From Rhodococcus sp. SMB37 (GTDB lineage: Bacteria > Actinomycetota > Actinomycetes > Mycobacteriales > Mycobacteriaceae): a stretch of 64,000 nt of DNA. The notes below the pieces were generated by a model, which saw only the letters and a program-made list of their open reading frames with translations, was not told where the DNA came from and ran no database searches. The stretch's first letter is position 1. Each line of letters begins with the position of its first letter. The position numbers were made by a program, and so were the translations under genes. Below are positions 19,405 to 28,102 of this stretch, piece after piece. The stretch lies in NCBI RefSeq assembly GCF_004345605.1, contig NZ_SLVY01000005.1:62001-126000 (forward strand), given 5' to 3'.

Positions 19405-19719
19405 TCAGGCGGGAACGATCATGTGAGAAGCGGCCAGCGTGCCGAAGGCACGCACGTAAGGCCCCTCGGCGCTCTCGTCGATCCCGCGGGCGCGCAACGC
19501 GTCTCGCACCGAGTCATGGTCGGCGAGAGTCTTGACGACATCGACGATGACGGTGTTCTTCAGGAACGACAACTTGCGGGTGCCGAAGTGGTAGAGCAAC
19601 GCCCCGAAAGGTTCGGGGCGAAGCGCTACCTGCGGATGGAGCCGCCAGGTGGCACCCGGATCGAACGCATCGGTGCTCATTTTCTCGGGGGACACGTCGG
19701 TGGCTCCAGGCGCGGTCAT
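19405..19719 (-). CDS. mftB: Mycofactocin RiPP chaperone MftB
   Basis: A 104-residue PqqD-like peptide chaperone that binds the MftA leader and presents it to MftC. The conserved core is WRLHPQVALRPEPFGALLYHF followed by LSFLKN. The ATG at 19719 comes one base after the mftA stop, so translation is coupled. Length and position between mftA and mftC are as expected. Confidence 0.95.
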   Translation of the reverse strand: MTAPGATDVSPEKMSTDAFDPGATWRLHPQVALRPEPFGALLYHFGTRKLSFLKNTVIVDVVKTLADHDSVRDALRARGIDESAEGPYVRAFGTLAASHMIVPA

Positions 19720-19720
19720 G

Positions 19721-19816
19721 TCAGTACACGCCGCACATACCGTCGATGGACACCTCTTCGACGAGGGATTCCTCGATCAGGTCGGACTCGATCACCGCGT
19801 TGTCACGATCGGACAT
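19721..19816 (-). CDS. mftA: Mycofactocin precursor peptide MftA
   Basis: A 31-residue precursor too short for usual gene finders. The minus strand reads MSDRDNAVIESDLIEESLVE and ends EVSIDGMCGVY-stop. The invariant C-terminal IDGMCGVY supplies the Val-Tyr pair that MftC, MftE and MftD turn into the redox cofactor; the acidic leader is recognised by MftB. GAGGAGG sits a few bases before the ATG at 19816. It is the first gene of the leftward mft operon and diverges from mftR. Confidence 0.97.
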   Translation of the reverse strand: MSDRDNAVIESDLIEESLVEEVSIDGMCGVY

Positions 19817-19857
19817 GCTTCCTCCTCGGGTTCGTTCACGCTCCAGGGGTGGAGCCG

Positions 19858-19883
19858 GTGTCACAAGACACTTGCGCTGTGAC
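19858..19883. promoter_or_regulatory. Candidate MftR operator in the mftA-mftR intergenic region
   Basis: Two overlapping inverted repeats lie between the divergent mftA and mftR genes: GTGTC-ACAA-GACAC (19858-19871) and GTCACA-N12-TGTGAC (19860-19865 with 19878-19883). They sit 40-70 bases from the mftA start and about 60-85 from mftR, a suitable place for a TetR-type repressor. MftR is known to repress mft genes and to respond to long-chain acyl-CoA in mycobacteria. The match to its actual site was not checked. Confidence 0.45.
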
Positions 19884-19941
19884 CCGATTCACCACTCTAA
19901 TGGCATTGAGTGCAGAATGTCACGCAAGGAGGGAAACAACG

Positions 19942-20586
19942 ATGCGAAGCCGACGAAAACCGTCCGCTCGGGTAGGGCGACGCCCGTCCACCACGAAGGA
20001 GAGCCTGTCCGCAATCGGCATCGAGCTGTTCCAGAAGGCCGGCTTCGACGAGACCAGCGTCGACGACATCGCCGAGGAGGCGGGCATCGCGCGGCGGACC
20101 TTCTTCCGCTACTTCCCCTCGAAGAACGCTCTGGCCTGGGGCGATTTCGATGCACACCTCGACCACATGCGGGATCTCCTCGCAGCGATCCCCGACGACG
20201 TCCCGCTGACCGAAGCACTCACCACCGCAATACTCGACTTCAACACCTTCCCGGATTCGGAAGCCGATCGCCATCGCGCACGGATGAGCCTGATCCTGCG
20301 CACGCCGGCACTCCAGGGGTACTCGTCGGTGATGTACGAAGGGTGGCGCCGCGTCGTCGCCGAGTTCACCGCGCGTCGCACCGGCGCGTCTCCGGACGAC
20401 CACCTGCCACGCACGTACGGATACCTGCTCCTCGGCGTGGCTCTCGCCTCCTACGAGGCGTGGCTCGACGACCCCGCGGCGAATCTCCGAGAGCTACTCG
20501 CCACCGGAATGCGTCCCCTCACAGCAGGACTCGACTACAGTGGTCTCACTGTCGCTCCACACCCCACCGAGGTTGGCCTGTCATGA
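19942..20586 (+). CDS. mftR: Mycofactocin system TetR-family regulator MftR
   Basis: A 214-residue TetR protein. The DNA-binding domain is IGIELFQKAGFDETSVDDIA then EEAGIARRTFFRYFPSKNAL. In M. smegmatis the orthologue represses mycofactocin genes and is released by long-chain acyl-CoA. The start is ATG 19942, eight bases after AAGGAGGG; an upstream ATG at 19900 has no such site. It is divergent from mftA and its stop overlaps the mftM start (ATGA), so the two are co-translated. Confidence 0.93.
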   Translation: MRSRRKPSARVGRRPSTTKESLSAIGIELFQKAGFDETSVDDIAEEAGIARRTFFRYFPSKNALAWGDFDAHLDHMRDLLAAIPDDVPLTEALTTAILDFNTFPDSEADRHRARMSLILRTPALQGYSSVMYEGWRRVVAEFTARRTGASPDDHLPRTYGYLLLGVALASYEAWLDDPAANLRELLATGMRPLTAGLDYSGLTVAPHPTEVGLS

Positions 20587-21392
20587 CCGTGCTCGATTCC
20601 CTCGCCCCCTGCCCTCCCGGACGCTGGACGCACGACCACGTCACGGTCGAGCACGTTCCGTCCGGCGATCTCACTCTGCACCGCGGCGACGACCGGTTGC
20701 ACGTGACGCACTCACTCACCGCGGACCAGCTCAGCGAACGACTCGTCGCCGAAGTCACCGCGTCGGTACAGGACGCCGCGTTCGGACAGGACGAGTTCGA
20801 ACTGACCATGGTCGGGCTCGTCCGCTCCACCATCCCCGGCGCCCTCGATGCGTGGGTCACCTACTACCGCAATTCGCTGGGCGAACTACTCGACGGCACA
20901 GCCGATTTCGCCCCGATCCACGACAAGGCCGAAGAACTCGTCCGGGGCCACGTGCTCGACCTCGGGTCGTGCTTCGGTTTCCTCCCGCTCCGCCTTGCCC
21001 GCGCCGGTACGCGCGTGACGGCCACCGACATTCTGCCCGGAACCATGCGCCTGCTCGACGCCGTCGCGCCCGAGCTCGGCATCGAACTCGAGACGATCGT
21101 GTGCGACGCCGCGCACGTGCCCGTCCCCGACAACAGCTCCGACACCGTCACCGCCGTCCACCTGCTCGAACACGTCGACGACGAGATAGGCGACGCCGTG
21201 CTGCGCGAGGCCCTGCGGGTCGCACGTGAACGCGTCGTGGTTGCCGTGCCGTTCGAGGACGAGGCAACAGCGTGCCACGGGCACATCCGGACGTTCGATC
21301 TCGCCGCGCTCGAGGCACTGGGCCACAGCACAGGACTGCCCTACGAGGTGTTCGAGCACCACGGTGGCTGGCTGGTGATCGACGCCGGCTGA
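20583..21392 (+). CDS. mftM: Mycofactocin oligosaccharide methyltransferase MftM
   Basis: A 269-residue class I SAM-dependent methyltransferase. The SAM-binding loop is HVLDLGSCFGFLPLRLA with the acidic residue in VTATDILPGT and motif VPVPDNSSDTVTAVHLLEH. In mycobacteria this gene product methylates the glucose chain added by MftF. It is coupled to mftR by an ATGA overlap. Its last 52 bases overlap the 3' end of the convergent flavoprotein gene. Confidence 0.9.
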   Translation: MTVLDSLAPCPPGRWTHDHVTVEHVPSGDLTLHRGDDRLHVTHSLTADQLSERLVAEVTASVQDAAFGQDEFELTMVGLVRSTIPGALDAWVTYYRNSLGELLDGTADFAPIHDKAEELVRGHVLDLGSCFGFLPLRLARAGTRVTATDILPGTMRLLDAVAPELGIELETIVCDAAHVPVPDNSSDTVTAVHLLEHVDDEIGDAVLREALRVARERVVVAVPFEDEATACHGHIRTFDLAALEALGHSTGLPYEVFEHHGGWLVIDAG

Positions 21393-22159
21393 CGCACATG
21401 GATGCCCGGCCCACCTTCGCCGGCAGGGATGTGCGGCAACAGCACGTGATCGGCGTCGTAGTCACCGGAACGTAGCGCCCGGAAGTCGATTGCCGGTGCG
21501 GTGTCGAGCTCGTCGAGCCGGGCGTGCAACCGCTTCTCCTCCACGTCGAAACCCTGCGCGTCGATGAAGTTCGCACTCGCGATCAGATGCGGTCGCAGCA
21601 CCCGCATTCCGGTGTAGAAGCCGGTGCCGTGGAGCAACGGCCACAGGACGTGATCGATGGAACCGCTGATTCCTCTCGGACCCAGCGCCGACTCCCGGTC
21701 ACCCGCGGTCACGACGACGAGCAGTGTCTTGCCCGCGAGGCCACCGTCCCCGTACTTGACGACGCGTCCGTGCTCGTCGTGCACTCCGAACGCGAACCCG
21801 TTGGTGAACACGCGGTCGAACCAGCCTTTGAGTATCGCGGGCATGCCGTACCACCACAGCGGGAACTGCACGACGATGTACCGGGCCACCCGCACGGCGT
21901 CCTGTTCACGACGAATGTCGGCAGCGAGCCCTCCCGTTGCGGTGGCATGCTTCTGCTGCGCCGACAAGGTGTCGCCCACCGGATCGACGAAATCTGCGCC
22001 GGAGAGTACCGGATTCCAGTTCTGCGCATACAGATCCGAAATCATCACATCATGGCCGACGCACCGCAATCGATCCGTACCGGACCGGAACAGGGCGTGA
22101 TTCAACGAGGTTCGATCGGGATGCGCGTGCACCCACAGCACGCTTTCTTTCGACGTCAT
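21341..22159 (-). CDS. NAD(P)H dehydrogenase (quinone), flavodoxin-like fold
   Basis: A 272-residue member of the NQO1/KefF/MdaB group. Motifs are VLWVHAHPDRTSLNHAL, VVQFPLWWYGMPAILKGWFDRVF and GKTLLVVVTAGDR, which form the FMN pocket and active site of two-electron quinone reductases. The start is ATG 22159. The C-terminus extends about 50 bases into the convergent mftM, and that tail is probably not part of the fold. It is divergent from a HxlR-type regulator 47 bases away, the common arrangement for redox-responsive control of such reductases. Confidence 0.88.
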   Translation of the reverse strand: MTSKESVLWVHAHPDRTSLNHALFRSGTDRLRCVGHDVMISDLYAQNWNPVLSGADFVDPVGDTLSAQQKHATATGGLAADIRREQDAVRVARYIVVQFPLWWYGMPAILKGWFDRVFTNGFAFGVHDEHGRVVKYGDGGLAGKTLLVVVTAGDRESALGPRGISGSIDHVLWPLLHGTGFYTGMRVLRPHLIASANFIDAQGFDVEEKRLHARLDELDTAPAIDFRALRSGDYDADHVLLPHIPAGEGGPGIHVRQPASITSQPPWCSNTS

Positions 22160-22206
22160 ACTCCCATAGTCTGATGCTCCAGCCCTGTTGTGAAGTATGC
22201 ACATTC

Positions 22207-22587
22207 ATGTCCGATAGTGACAGAAACGTAAGCATTGGAGGTCCCGTGCACAGGAAAGCGGTGGAAACTGCGCTGCAGGTATGTCCGGTCGAGGTGGCGG
22301 TCGCGGTCCTCGGCGGGGCGTGGAAGCTGACGATCGTCAAGCATCTGCTCGACGGACCACGTCGTTTCGGGGAACTCGGACGGCTCGTCGGACCCGTCAG
22401 TCCGCGGGTCCTCACCCGGCAACTCCGCGACCTCGAAACCGACGGTATCGTCTCGCGCACCGTCTTCGCCGAGGTGCCGCCGCGGGTGGAATACGATTTG
22501 ACCGACCTCGGGCGGACACTCGACATCGCGGTCGCCTGGCTCGACGAGTGGGGCAAGAACTTCGAGGAGCAGCTGCCCTCACTCTGA
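22207..22587 (+). CDS. HxlR-family winged-helix transcriptional regulator
   Basis: A 126-residue HxlR/YodB-type regulator. A conserved cysteine lies in LQVCPVEVAVAVLGGAWK, the usual redox-sensing position, and the winged helix is RFGELGRLVGPVSPRVLTRQ. Family members respond to quinones or aldehydes through that cysteine. It probably controls the divergent quinone reductase. Its 3' end is 5 bases from the end of the convergent response regulator gene. Confidence 0.88.
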   Translation: MSDSDRNVSIGGPVHRKAVETALQVCPVEVAVAVLGGAWKLTIVKHLLDGPRRFGELGRLVGPVSPRVLTRQLRDLETDGIVSRTVFAEVPPRVEYDLTDLGRTLDIAVAWLDEWGKNFEEQLPSL

Positions 22588-22592
22588 CGAGG

Positions 22593-23267
22593 TCAGATCA
22601 GGCCCTGCTTGCTCGCCGCATACACTGCCTCCGCACGCCGGCTGACTCCGAGCTTGCGCATGATGTTGCTGACGTGGAACTTCACGGTGGTCGCCGAAAT
22701 ATACAGCTGCTCACCGATCTTCGCGTTCGACAGACCACCCGCGAGCAGTTGCAGCACCTCGAGTTCACGCCCCGTGAGTTGTTCGGCCGAGACGCCCTGC
22801 CCGTTGAGGGACCGCACCACCGCCGCCGCACTGCGCGAATCGAATGCGCTCTCCCCACGCGACACCGCGCGAATGGCACGAACGAGTTCGGTGGTGTCGG
22901 CGTCCTTGACGACGTAGCCGCGCGCACCTGCATGCACCGCACGGACGACGATCTGCTCGTCGAGGAAGGTGGTGAGGACGAGCAGACCGATCCCGGGGTG
23001 GGATGCGGACAGCTGCCCGCACAGGGCGAGGCCTTCGAAATCGGATCCTGCCGACAACTTCAGATCGAGCAGGACGATGTCCGGACGCATCCGTTCGACG
23101 AGCGCCACCGCCTCCACGTCGGTGGACGCCTCCCCCACGACTTCGAGGTCGGGTTCCCGATCGAGGATCGACCGCAATCCCTGACGGAGGATCGCATGAT
23201 CATCGACCAGGGCGATCCGGATCGTGCCGGAATGGGCACGCTGTGTTTGCTGTTGCGGCAAGGTCAT
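22593..23267 (-). CDS. LuxR/NarL-type response regulator
   Basis: A 224-residue two-component regulator. The receiver domain has D22/D23 (VDDH) and the phospho-acceptor D68 in IVLLDLKLSAG. The output domain is a LuxR helix-turn-helix: LTGRELEVLQLLAGGLSNAK then IGEQLYISATTVKFHVSNI. The start ATG 23267 overlaps the kinase stop (ATGA), marking them as a cognate pair. Its likely targets include the alcohol dehydrogenase gene at the head of the same operon. Confidence 0.93.
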   Translation of the reverse strand: MTLPQQQTQRAHSGTIRIALVDDHAILRQGLRSILDREPDLEVVGEASTDVEAVALVERMRPDIVLLDLKLSAGSDFEGLALCGQLSASHPGIGLLVLTTFLDEQIVVRAVHAGARGYVVKDADTTELVRAIRAVSRGESAFDSRSAAAVVRSLNGQGVSAEQLTGRELEVLQLLAGGLSNAKIGEQLYISATTVKFHVSNIMRKLGVSRRAEAVYAASKQGLI

Positions 23268-24640
23268 TGCAGTTCTCCCGTCGTGGCCGGTGCAGCCGGG
23301 CTGCGAACCGGGATCCGGACGGCGACGCGAACCCCGCCGATCCTGGCTCGGCGCACCTCGAGGGTGCCGCCGAGTTCGTGTGCGCGGGTCTTCATGTTGG
23401 CCAGCCCGCGATGACGGCCGTCGAGGTCGTTGCCGTCTGCCAGTTTCAACATCAGCCGCATGCGTGCGGGATCGCCGTCGCCGTCGTCGGCGACGGACAG
23501 CAGCACCGAGTCGGGGCTGTAGGTCAGGCGCAGGATCGCCCGGGTCGCGTTGGCGTGTACGGCGACGTTGAACAGGGCCTCACCCGCGATGCGGAGAAGC
23601 GAGTGTTCGGCGTCGCCGGACAGCTCGACGGGAGTGCCGCCCACCCGTACCGCGATGTCGAGTTCCGCGGGCGTGTGGGCGACTCGCAGTTGCTCGAGCA
23701 TCTCGGGAAGCGACGAGCGATCGGCGTCGGAGGTGCGGTTGAGGGCGTAGATGGCAGACCGGAGTTGTTCGACGGCGCGGCGGGTCAACTCCTTGGCGAG
23801 ATCGAGCCGCTCACTGCGTTCCTCGGCGGGAATGTCGCTGCGACACACCTCTATCTGCATGCCGGCGGACAACACGGCCTGGGTGACGCTGTCATGGAGT
23901 TCGCGTGCGATACGGTGGCGTTCCTCGTCGAGCGCCTGATGTCGATGCGCCGCGCCGAGCCTGCGTTGGGTCAGCGCCAACTCGCGCAGCGTCGCCTCGA
24001 GTTCTTCGTTGCGCGCTTGCAGGTCCGCCGCCGAACGATTCGCTTCCTGGTACGCCTGCTCGGCGCGGTGGAGCAGCAACTGCCCTCGTTGGTACAGCGC
24101 CGAGTTCTGGAGCGCGACTGCGGTCTGGCTCGCCAGGATCGACAGCACCGCCCGATCCGTGCTGTCGAGGACGCGGTGCTCGGGTGTCCACGCCGCGATC
24201 GCTCCGGCCACACCCCCGTCGAGGACGATCGGTACGAACGCACGATGCGGCGCGACCTCAGCGTCCTGCTCTATCGATCCGCGGCGGATATCGGCGAGGA
24301 CGGAGACCACCTCGTCCGGCAGCGGCGGCCCTTCGACGTTGTCGACCAGGAACGGGGTGGCGTCGGGCCCGAGCACGAGTCGGCGCGGCCCCGCATCCGG
24401 CAGGGTGCCGTCGGTGAGCGCGAACGCCACCCAGCGGGCACTCAGATGTGCGCGAGCAGCCTCCGCAACGGCGCAGATCAGTGTCTCGGGGCCCTCGACG
24501 GTGCGGACCAGGGCTCGGGATACCAATTCGAGCGCGTACACGACCCGTTCGAGACGTTCTGCCGCACCGCGATATTGAGGATAGAACGTCGGCTTTCCCG
24601 ACCTGAGGCCGGTGAGTGCCGAGAGGTCCGGCGCGCTCAC
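23264..24640 (-). CDS. GAF-domain sensor histidine kinase (NarX/DegS type)
   Basis: A 458-residue soluble kinase. A GAF sensor domain spans about residues 50-180, a coiled coil about 180-235, then the HisKA_3 dimerisation helix with phospho-acceptor H249 in RHRIARELHDSVTQAVL, and a HATPase domain with VADDGDGDPARM. No membrane segments are visible, so it senses an internal signal. The start GTG 24640 overlaps the dehydrogenase stop (GTGA) and its end overlaps the response regulator start, so all three are co-translated. Confidence 0.92.
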   Translation of the reverse strand: MSAPDLSALTGLRSGKPTFYPQYRGAAERLERVVYALELVSRALVRTVEGPETLICAVAEAARAHLSARWVAFALTDGTLPDAGPRRLVLGPDATPFLVDNVEGPPLPDEVVSVLADIRRGSIEQDAEVAPHRAFVPIVLDGGVAGAIAAWTPEHRVLDSTDRAVLSILASQTAVALQNSALYQRGQLLLHRAEQAYQEANRSAADLQARNEELEATLRELALTQRRLGAAHRHQALDEERHRIARELHDSVTQAVLSAGMQIEVCRSDIPAEERSERLDLAKELTRRAVEQLRSAIYALNRTSDADRSSLPEMLEQLRVAHTPAELDIAVRVGGTPVELSGDAEHSLLRIAGEALFNVAVHANATRAILRLTYSPDSVLLSVADDGDGDPARMRLMLKLADGNDLDGRHRGLANMKTRAHELGGTLEVRRARIGGVRVAVRIPVRSPAAPATTGELQ

Positions 24641-25851
24641 AGCGCCGTCCGGAACAGTTCGATCATCTGCGCGTGGGTTGCGGTGCGCGGATTGGTGGAC
24701 ATGCAGGCGTCGCGGAGTGCCCCCTCGGCGAGCCGCGGGAGGTCGCTCTCGGTGACTCCGAGTTGCTTCAACCCTCGCGGCACACCCACCCGGCGGGAGA
24801 GGTCGTCGATCCGCGCGGCCACTGCTTCGACCGCGTCGGCTGCGGGTCCACGTGCTTCGTCGAGTCCGAGTGTCGCGGCGATCGTGACGTACGGGTCGGG
24901 ATCGGCCGCGCCGTTGAATCGGATGACATGCGGGAGCAATACACCGTTGATGACGCCGTGAGGCTGATCGAGGAGACCGCCTACCTGATGGCTCATCGCA
25001 TGAGTGGCACCCAGAATCGCGTTGGTGAAGGCCAGCCCGGCCTCCAGGCTCGCCTGTGCCATCGCCGCGCGCGCCTCCATGTGGAGTGGGTCGTCGATCG
25101 TGCGGACGAGCGTGCCGGTGACCATGTCGATCGCCCGCAGCGCGTGATGGTCGGTGAGGGGATTGTGTGCGAGGGAGACGAATGCCTCCACGCCGTGCGT
25201 CAGCGCGTCGAGGCCGGTTGCCGCGTTGAGGTCGTCGGGCATGGTGGTGAGCAGTCGCGGGTCGATCACCGTGAGATCCGGCACCAGGGACCGCCCGATG
25301 ATGGTGATCTTGCTGCCGCGTGCGGTGTCGGTGACCACACAGAACTGGGACACGTCGGCACCGGTACCGGACGTCGACGGCACCATCACCATCGGCGGGA
25401 TCGGCAGGCTCGCGCGGTCGACGCCCTCGTAGTCGAGGATGCTGCCGCCGTTCGCGGCGAGGATCGCGATACCCTTCGCGGCGTCGATCACGGAGCCTCC
25501 GCCGAGCGCCACGAGCACGTCGCAGCCGGCCTCCCGGTACACCTCGTGACCTGCCGTGACCTCGTAGTCCTTGGGGTTCGGAGTCAGGTCCGACCAGACG
25601 GTGGGGCTCAGGCCCCGGTCGAGGAGGTGACGTCGCAACTCGTCGACCCAGCCGGCTGCCGTCAGCCCTGGGTCTGTGACAAGCATCGGCCGGACCCCAC
25701 CGAGGCGCGCCGTGGCGTGTGCCGCCTCGACCAGCGACCCCTCCCCGAACACGATCTCGGGGGCGTGGAACTTCACGACCCCGGGGCGGCTCCCCTCGCC
25801 GATGTGGTGGCCCATCCCTGCATACCCGGGCTCCGGCACGACGACGGCCAC
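24637..25851 (-). CDS. Iron-containing (group III) alcohol dehydrogenase
   Basis: A 404-residue dehydrogenase of the Fe-ADH family. The NAD-binding loop is VALGGGSVIDAAKGIA. Metal ligands are the aspartate in DLNAATGLDALTHGVEAF and histidines in ATHAMSHQVGGLLDQPHGVI. It oxidises or reduces an alcohol/aldehyde pair; the exact substrate is unknown. Its linkage to a GAF kinase and NarL regulator resembles the ErcA/ErcS/ErcR group of ethanol oxidation control in Pseudomonas, where the ADH-like protein acts in signalling. It is distinct from the ThcE-type enzyme at 31748-33019. Confidence 0.9.
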   Translation of the reverse strand: MAVVVPEPGYAGMGHHIGEGSRPGVVKFHAPEIVFGEGSLVEAAHATARLGGVRPMLVTDPGLTAAGWVDELRRHLLDRGLSPTVWSDLTPNPKDYEVTAGHEVYREAGCDVLVALGGGSVIDAAKGIAILAANGGSILDYEGVDRASLPIPPMVMVPSTSGTGADVSQFCVVTDTARGSKITIIGRSLVPDLTVIDPRLLTTMPDDLNAATGLDALTHGVEAFVSLAHNPLTDHHALRAIDMVTGTLVRTIDDPLHMEARAAMAQASLEAGLAFTNAILGATHAMSHQVGGLLDQPHGVINGVLLPHVIRFNGAADPDPYVTIAATLGLDEARGPAADAVEAVAARIDDLSRRVGVPRGLKQLGVTESDLPRLAEGALRDACMSTNPRTATHAQMIELFRTAL

Positions 25852-26017
25852 GGCTCACTCCTGACGATCCTGACGAAATTTCTGTGATCCAGCTTACGTG
25901 TAATTCCTCGAGCTTATGCCGCTGAGGACAGGTGCGCACCGGACCGGCGGGCGGGGGGCTCGACCTACCCGATCGGGTGGGCCCGGTCGCGGCAGATCTC
26001 GTCCGGGCAAGCTGTGG

Positions 26018-27997
26018 TCACTGCCCCGTGTCTCCCATGACGGCGCCCTCACGGCGCGGATCGGCGCCGCCGATCCAGCCGTCGCCGTCGCGCTGGAGCG
26101 CACTGAGCCCGCTGGATTGCGGGGCGACGGACACTTCGTGCCCCATGTCGCGGAGCTGTTGCACCAGGGGGTCGTGTGCGCCGTCGTCGGACGCATCGAT
26201 CGCGGGGTGTTCCCCACCCACCCCGGTGACCGGGGTGTTCGCGGCCCCGAAAGACACCGCGGAGATGGCCTGCTGCGGGTCGAGTCCCCAATCGAGCGAG
26301 TTGACGAGGGTCTTGACCACGAACTGGATGATCACCGCGCCACCGGGCGATCCGACGACCATCTGCAGATCGCCGCGTTCGCCGTCGGGCGTGCGGTCGA
26401 ACACGAGAGTCGGGGCCATCGAGCTGCGCGGCCGTTTGCCGGGGTCTACGCGGTTGGCGACGGGCAGGCCCTCCTCGTCGACCGGCTCGGCGGAGAAGTC
26501 GGTCAGCTGGTTGTTCAAGAGGAATCCGTCGGTCATGTGGAACGACCCGAATGCCGATTCGATGGTGGTCGTCATGGATGCGACGTTGCCGTAGCTGTCG
26601 GCAACCGAGATGTGGCTGGTTCCGTGTTCGGGGCTCTGCGCGGGAACGCCGAGTGGTACGGGGCCGAAGTCGCCGGGCTGCGCCTCACCCATGCTCTTAC
26701 CCGGATCGATCAGGGCGGCACGTTCTGCGAGGTACTCCGGGTTCACGAGGGTGTCGAGCGAACCGCCGGGTAGGGGAACGAAATCGGAATCGGCGACGTA
26801 CTTGTCGCGATCCGCGTAGGCGAGTCGCTCGGCCTCCGAGACCAGGTGGACGGCATCGGCGTTCGGTACACCACCGTCGGCATCGACGTCGCTGGGCGGC
26901 AACCCGGCGAGGTCGAAGTTCTCGAGGATGCCGAGAGTTGCGGCCACCGCCGTACCACCGGACGACGGATTCGGCATCCCACAGATCTCGTAGTCGCGGT
27001 ACGGGGTACACAAGGGTGTGCGCACCTTCGCCTCGTATCCGGCGAGATCGTCGAGGGTCATCGTGCCGGGCGTGCGCCCACCCGAGTCGGTCGCCGTCGC
27101 GTCGACGACGGCCTGCGCGATGCCGCCTGTGTAGAAGGCGTCGGCGCCGCCCGTGGCGATCGCACCGAGGGTCTTGGCCATGGCCGGGTTGGTGAGCGTC
27201 TCCCCCGCCGGTTTGGGGCTCCCGTCCGGGAGCAGGAAATACGCGCGGGCGTCGTCGTCGACCGCGAGCTGCGCTGCGGAGTCGGCGATCGAATCAGCCA
27301 TGCGATCGCTGATCACGACTCCCTGGTCGGCGAGTTCGATGGCGGGACCGAACAGGTCCGCCCAGCCCGTCGAGCCGTGTTCGGCGTGCACCATCTCGAG
27401 CATGCGCAGCACGCCCGGCACACCGATCGACCGGCCGCTGGCGCGCGCGTCGGGCTTGGGTTCCGTGCGGTCGGTGTCGCTGATCCACCGCAGATAGTTC
27501 TCGGTCGCGGACATGGGGGCCGTCTCGCGACCGTCGTAGGCCTGGACCTCGCCGGATTCGGCGTCGTAGTACACCAGGAACGCGCCACCACCGATTCCGG
27601 ACGATTGGGGTTCGACGAGTCCGAGCACCATCTGCGCCGCCACCAGTGCGTCTGCCGCGGTGCCACCATCGCGGAGGACCGCGCACGCCACCTCGGTGGA
27701 GACGGGATTCGCGGTCGAGACCGCATACGAATCGGCGGTCACCGCGGTCATGCCCGTGCGATAGCCGGTGGCGATCTCCGGATTCGTCGAGATGTCGCGG
27801 TCACCGGTCTCCGGCGACGGTGGTGCGCCTGTCAGCGGCGTGCCGTTGGGCGCCGCGGTACAGGTCGCGGCGGCACCCTGCGTGTCGTCACCCCCCTCGC
27901 CCTCGGATCCCGACGCGCACGCGCCGACGAGCGCGAGCGACACCGCCGCTGCAGCAGCGACCCTGATTCCCGACCGAATTCTCGCCCCCGAGATCAT
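26018..27997 (-). CDS. Gamma-glutamyltransferase lipoprotein (GGT)
   Basis: A 659-residue gamma-glutamyltranspeptidase proenzyme that hydrolyses or transfers gamma-glutamyl groups outside the membrane. It starts at ATG 27997 with GGAGG close upstream. The signal peptide ends in the lipobox LVGAC (C27), so it is probably anchored on the cell surface. The autoprocessing site and catalytic threonine are in HGTSHISVADSYGN, near two thirds of the length as usual. The substrate-binding YDGRETAP motif is also present. The frame is open far upstream, but only this start fits the signal peptide. It diverges from the ArsR gene. Confidence 0.9.
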   Translation of the reverse strand: MISGARIRSGIRVAAAAAVSLALVGACASGSEGEGGDDTQGAAATCTAAPNGTPLTGAPPSPETGDRDISTNPEIATGYRTGMTAVTADSYAVSTANPVSTEVACAVLRDGGTAADALVAAQMVLGLVEPQSSGIGGGAFLVYYDAESGEVQAYDGRETAPMSATENYLRWISDTDRTEPKPDARASGRSIGVPGVLRMLEMVHAEHGSTGWADLFGPAIELADQGVVISDRMADSIADSAAQLAVDDDARAYFLLPDGSPKPAGETLTNPAMAKTLGAIATGGADAFYTGGIAQAVVDATATDSGGRTPGTMTLDDLAGYEAKVRTPLCTPYRDYEICGMPNPSSGGTAVAATLGILENFDLAGLPPSDVDADGGVPNADAVHLVSEAERLAYADRDKYVADSDFVPLPGGSLDTLVNPEYLAERAALIDPGKSMGEAQPGDFGPVPLGVPAQSPEHGTSHISVADSYGNVASMTTTIESAFGSFHMTDGFLLNNQLTDFSAEPVDEEGLPVANRVDPGKRPRSSMAPTLVFDRTPDGERGDLQMVVGSPGGAVIIQFVVKTLVNSLDWGLDPQQAISAVSFGAANTPVTGVGGEHPAIDASDDGAHDPLVQQLRDMGHEVSVAPQSSGLSALQRDGDGWIGGADPRREGAVMGDTGQ

Positions 27998-28102
27998 CCT
28001 CCGACGGTAACCGGGCGATCGCAGCTGCGCGGGCATTCGAACTACACGGCAATTCGAACTTCTCCGAACGGCCTTGACAGGAGGCGCGTACGAGCGCATC
28101 CT

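Noticed and set aside
23003-24961. 652-codon plus-strand open frame opposite the histidine kinase
   Set aside because: Antisense shadow; the kinase on the minus strand has all family motifs.
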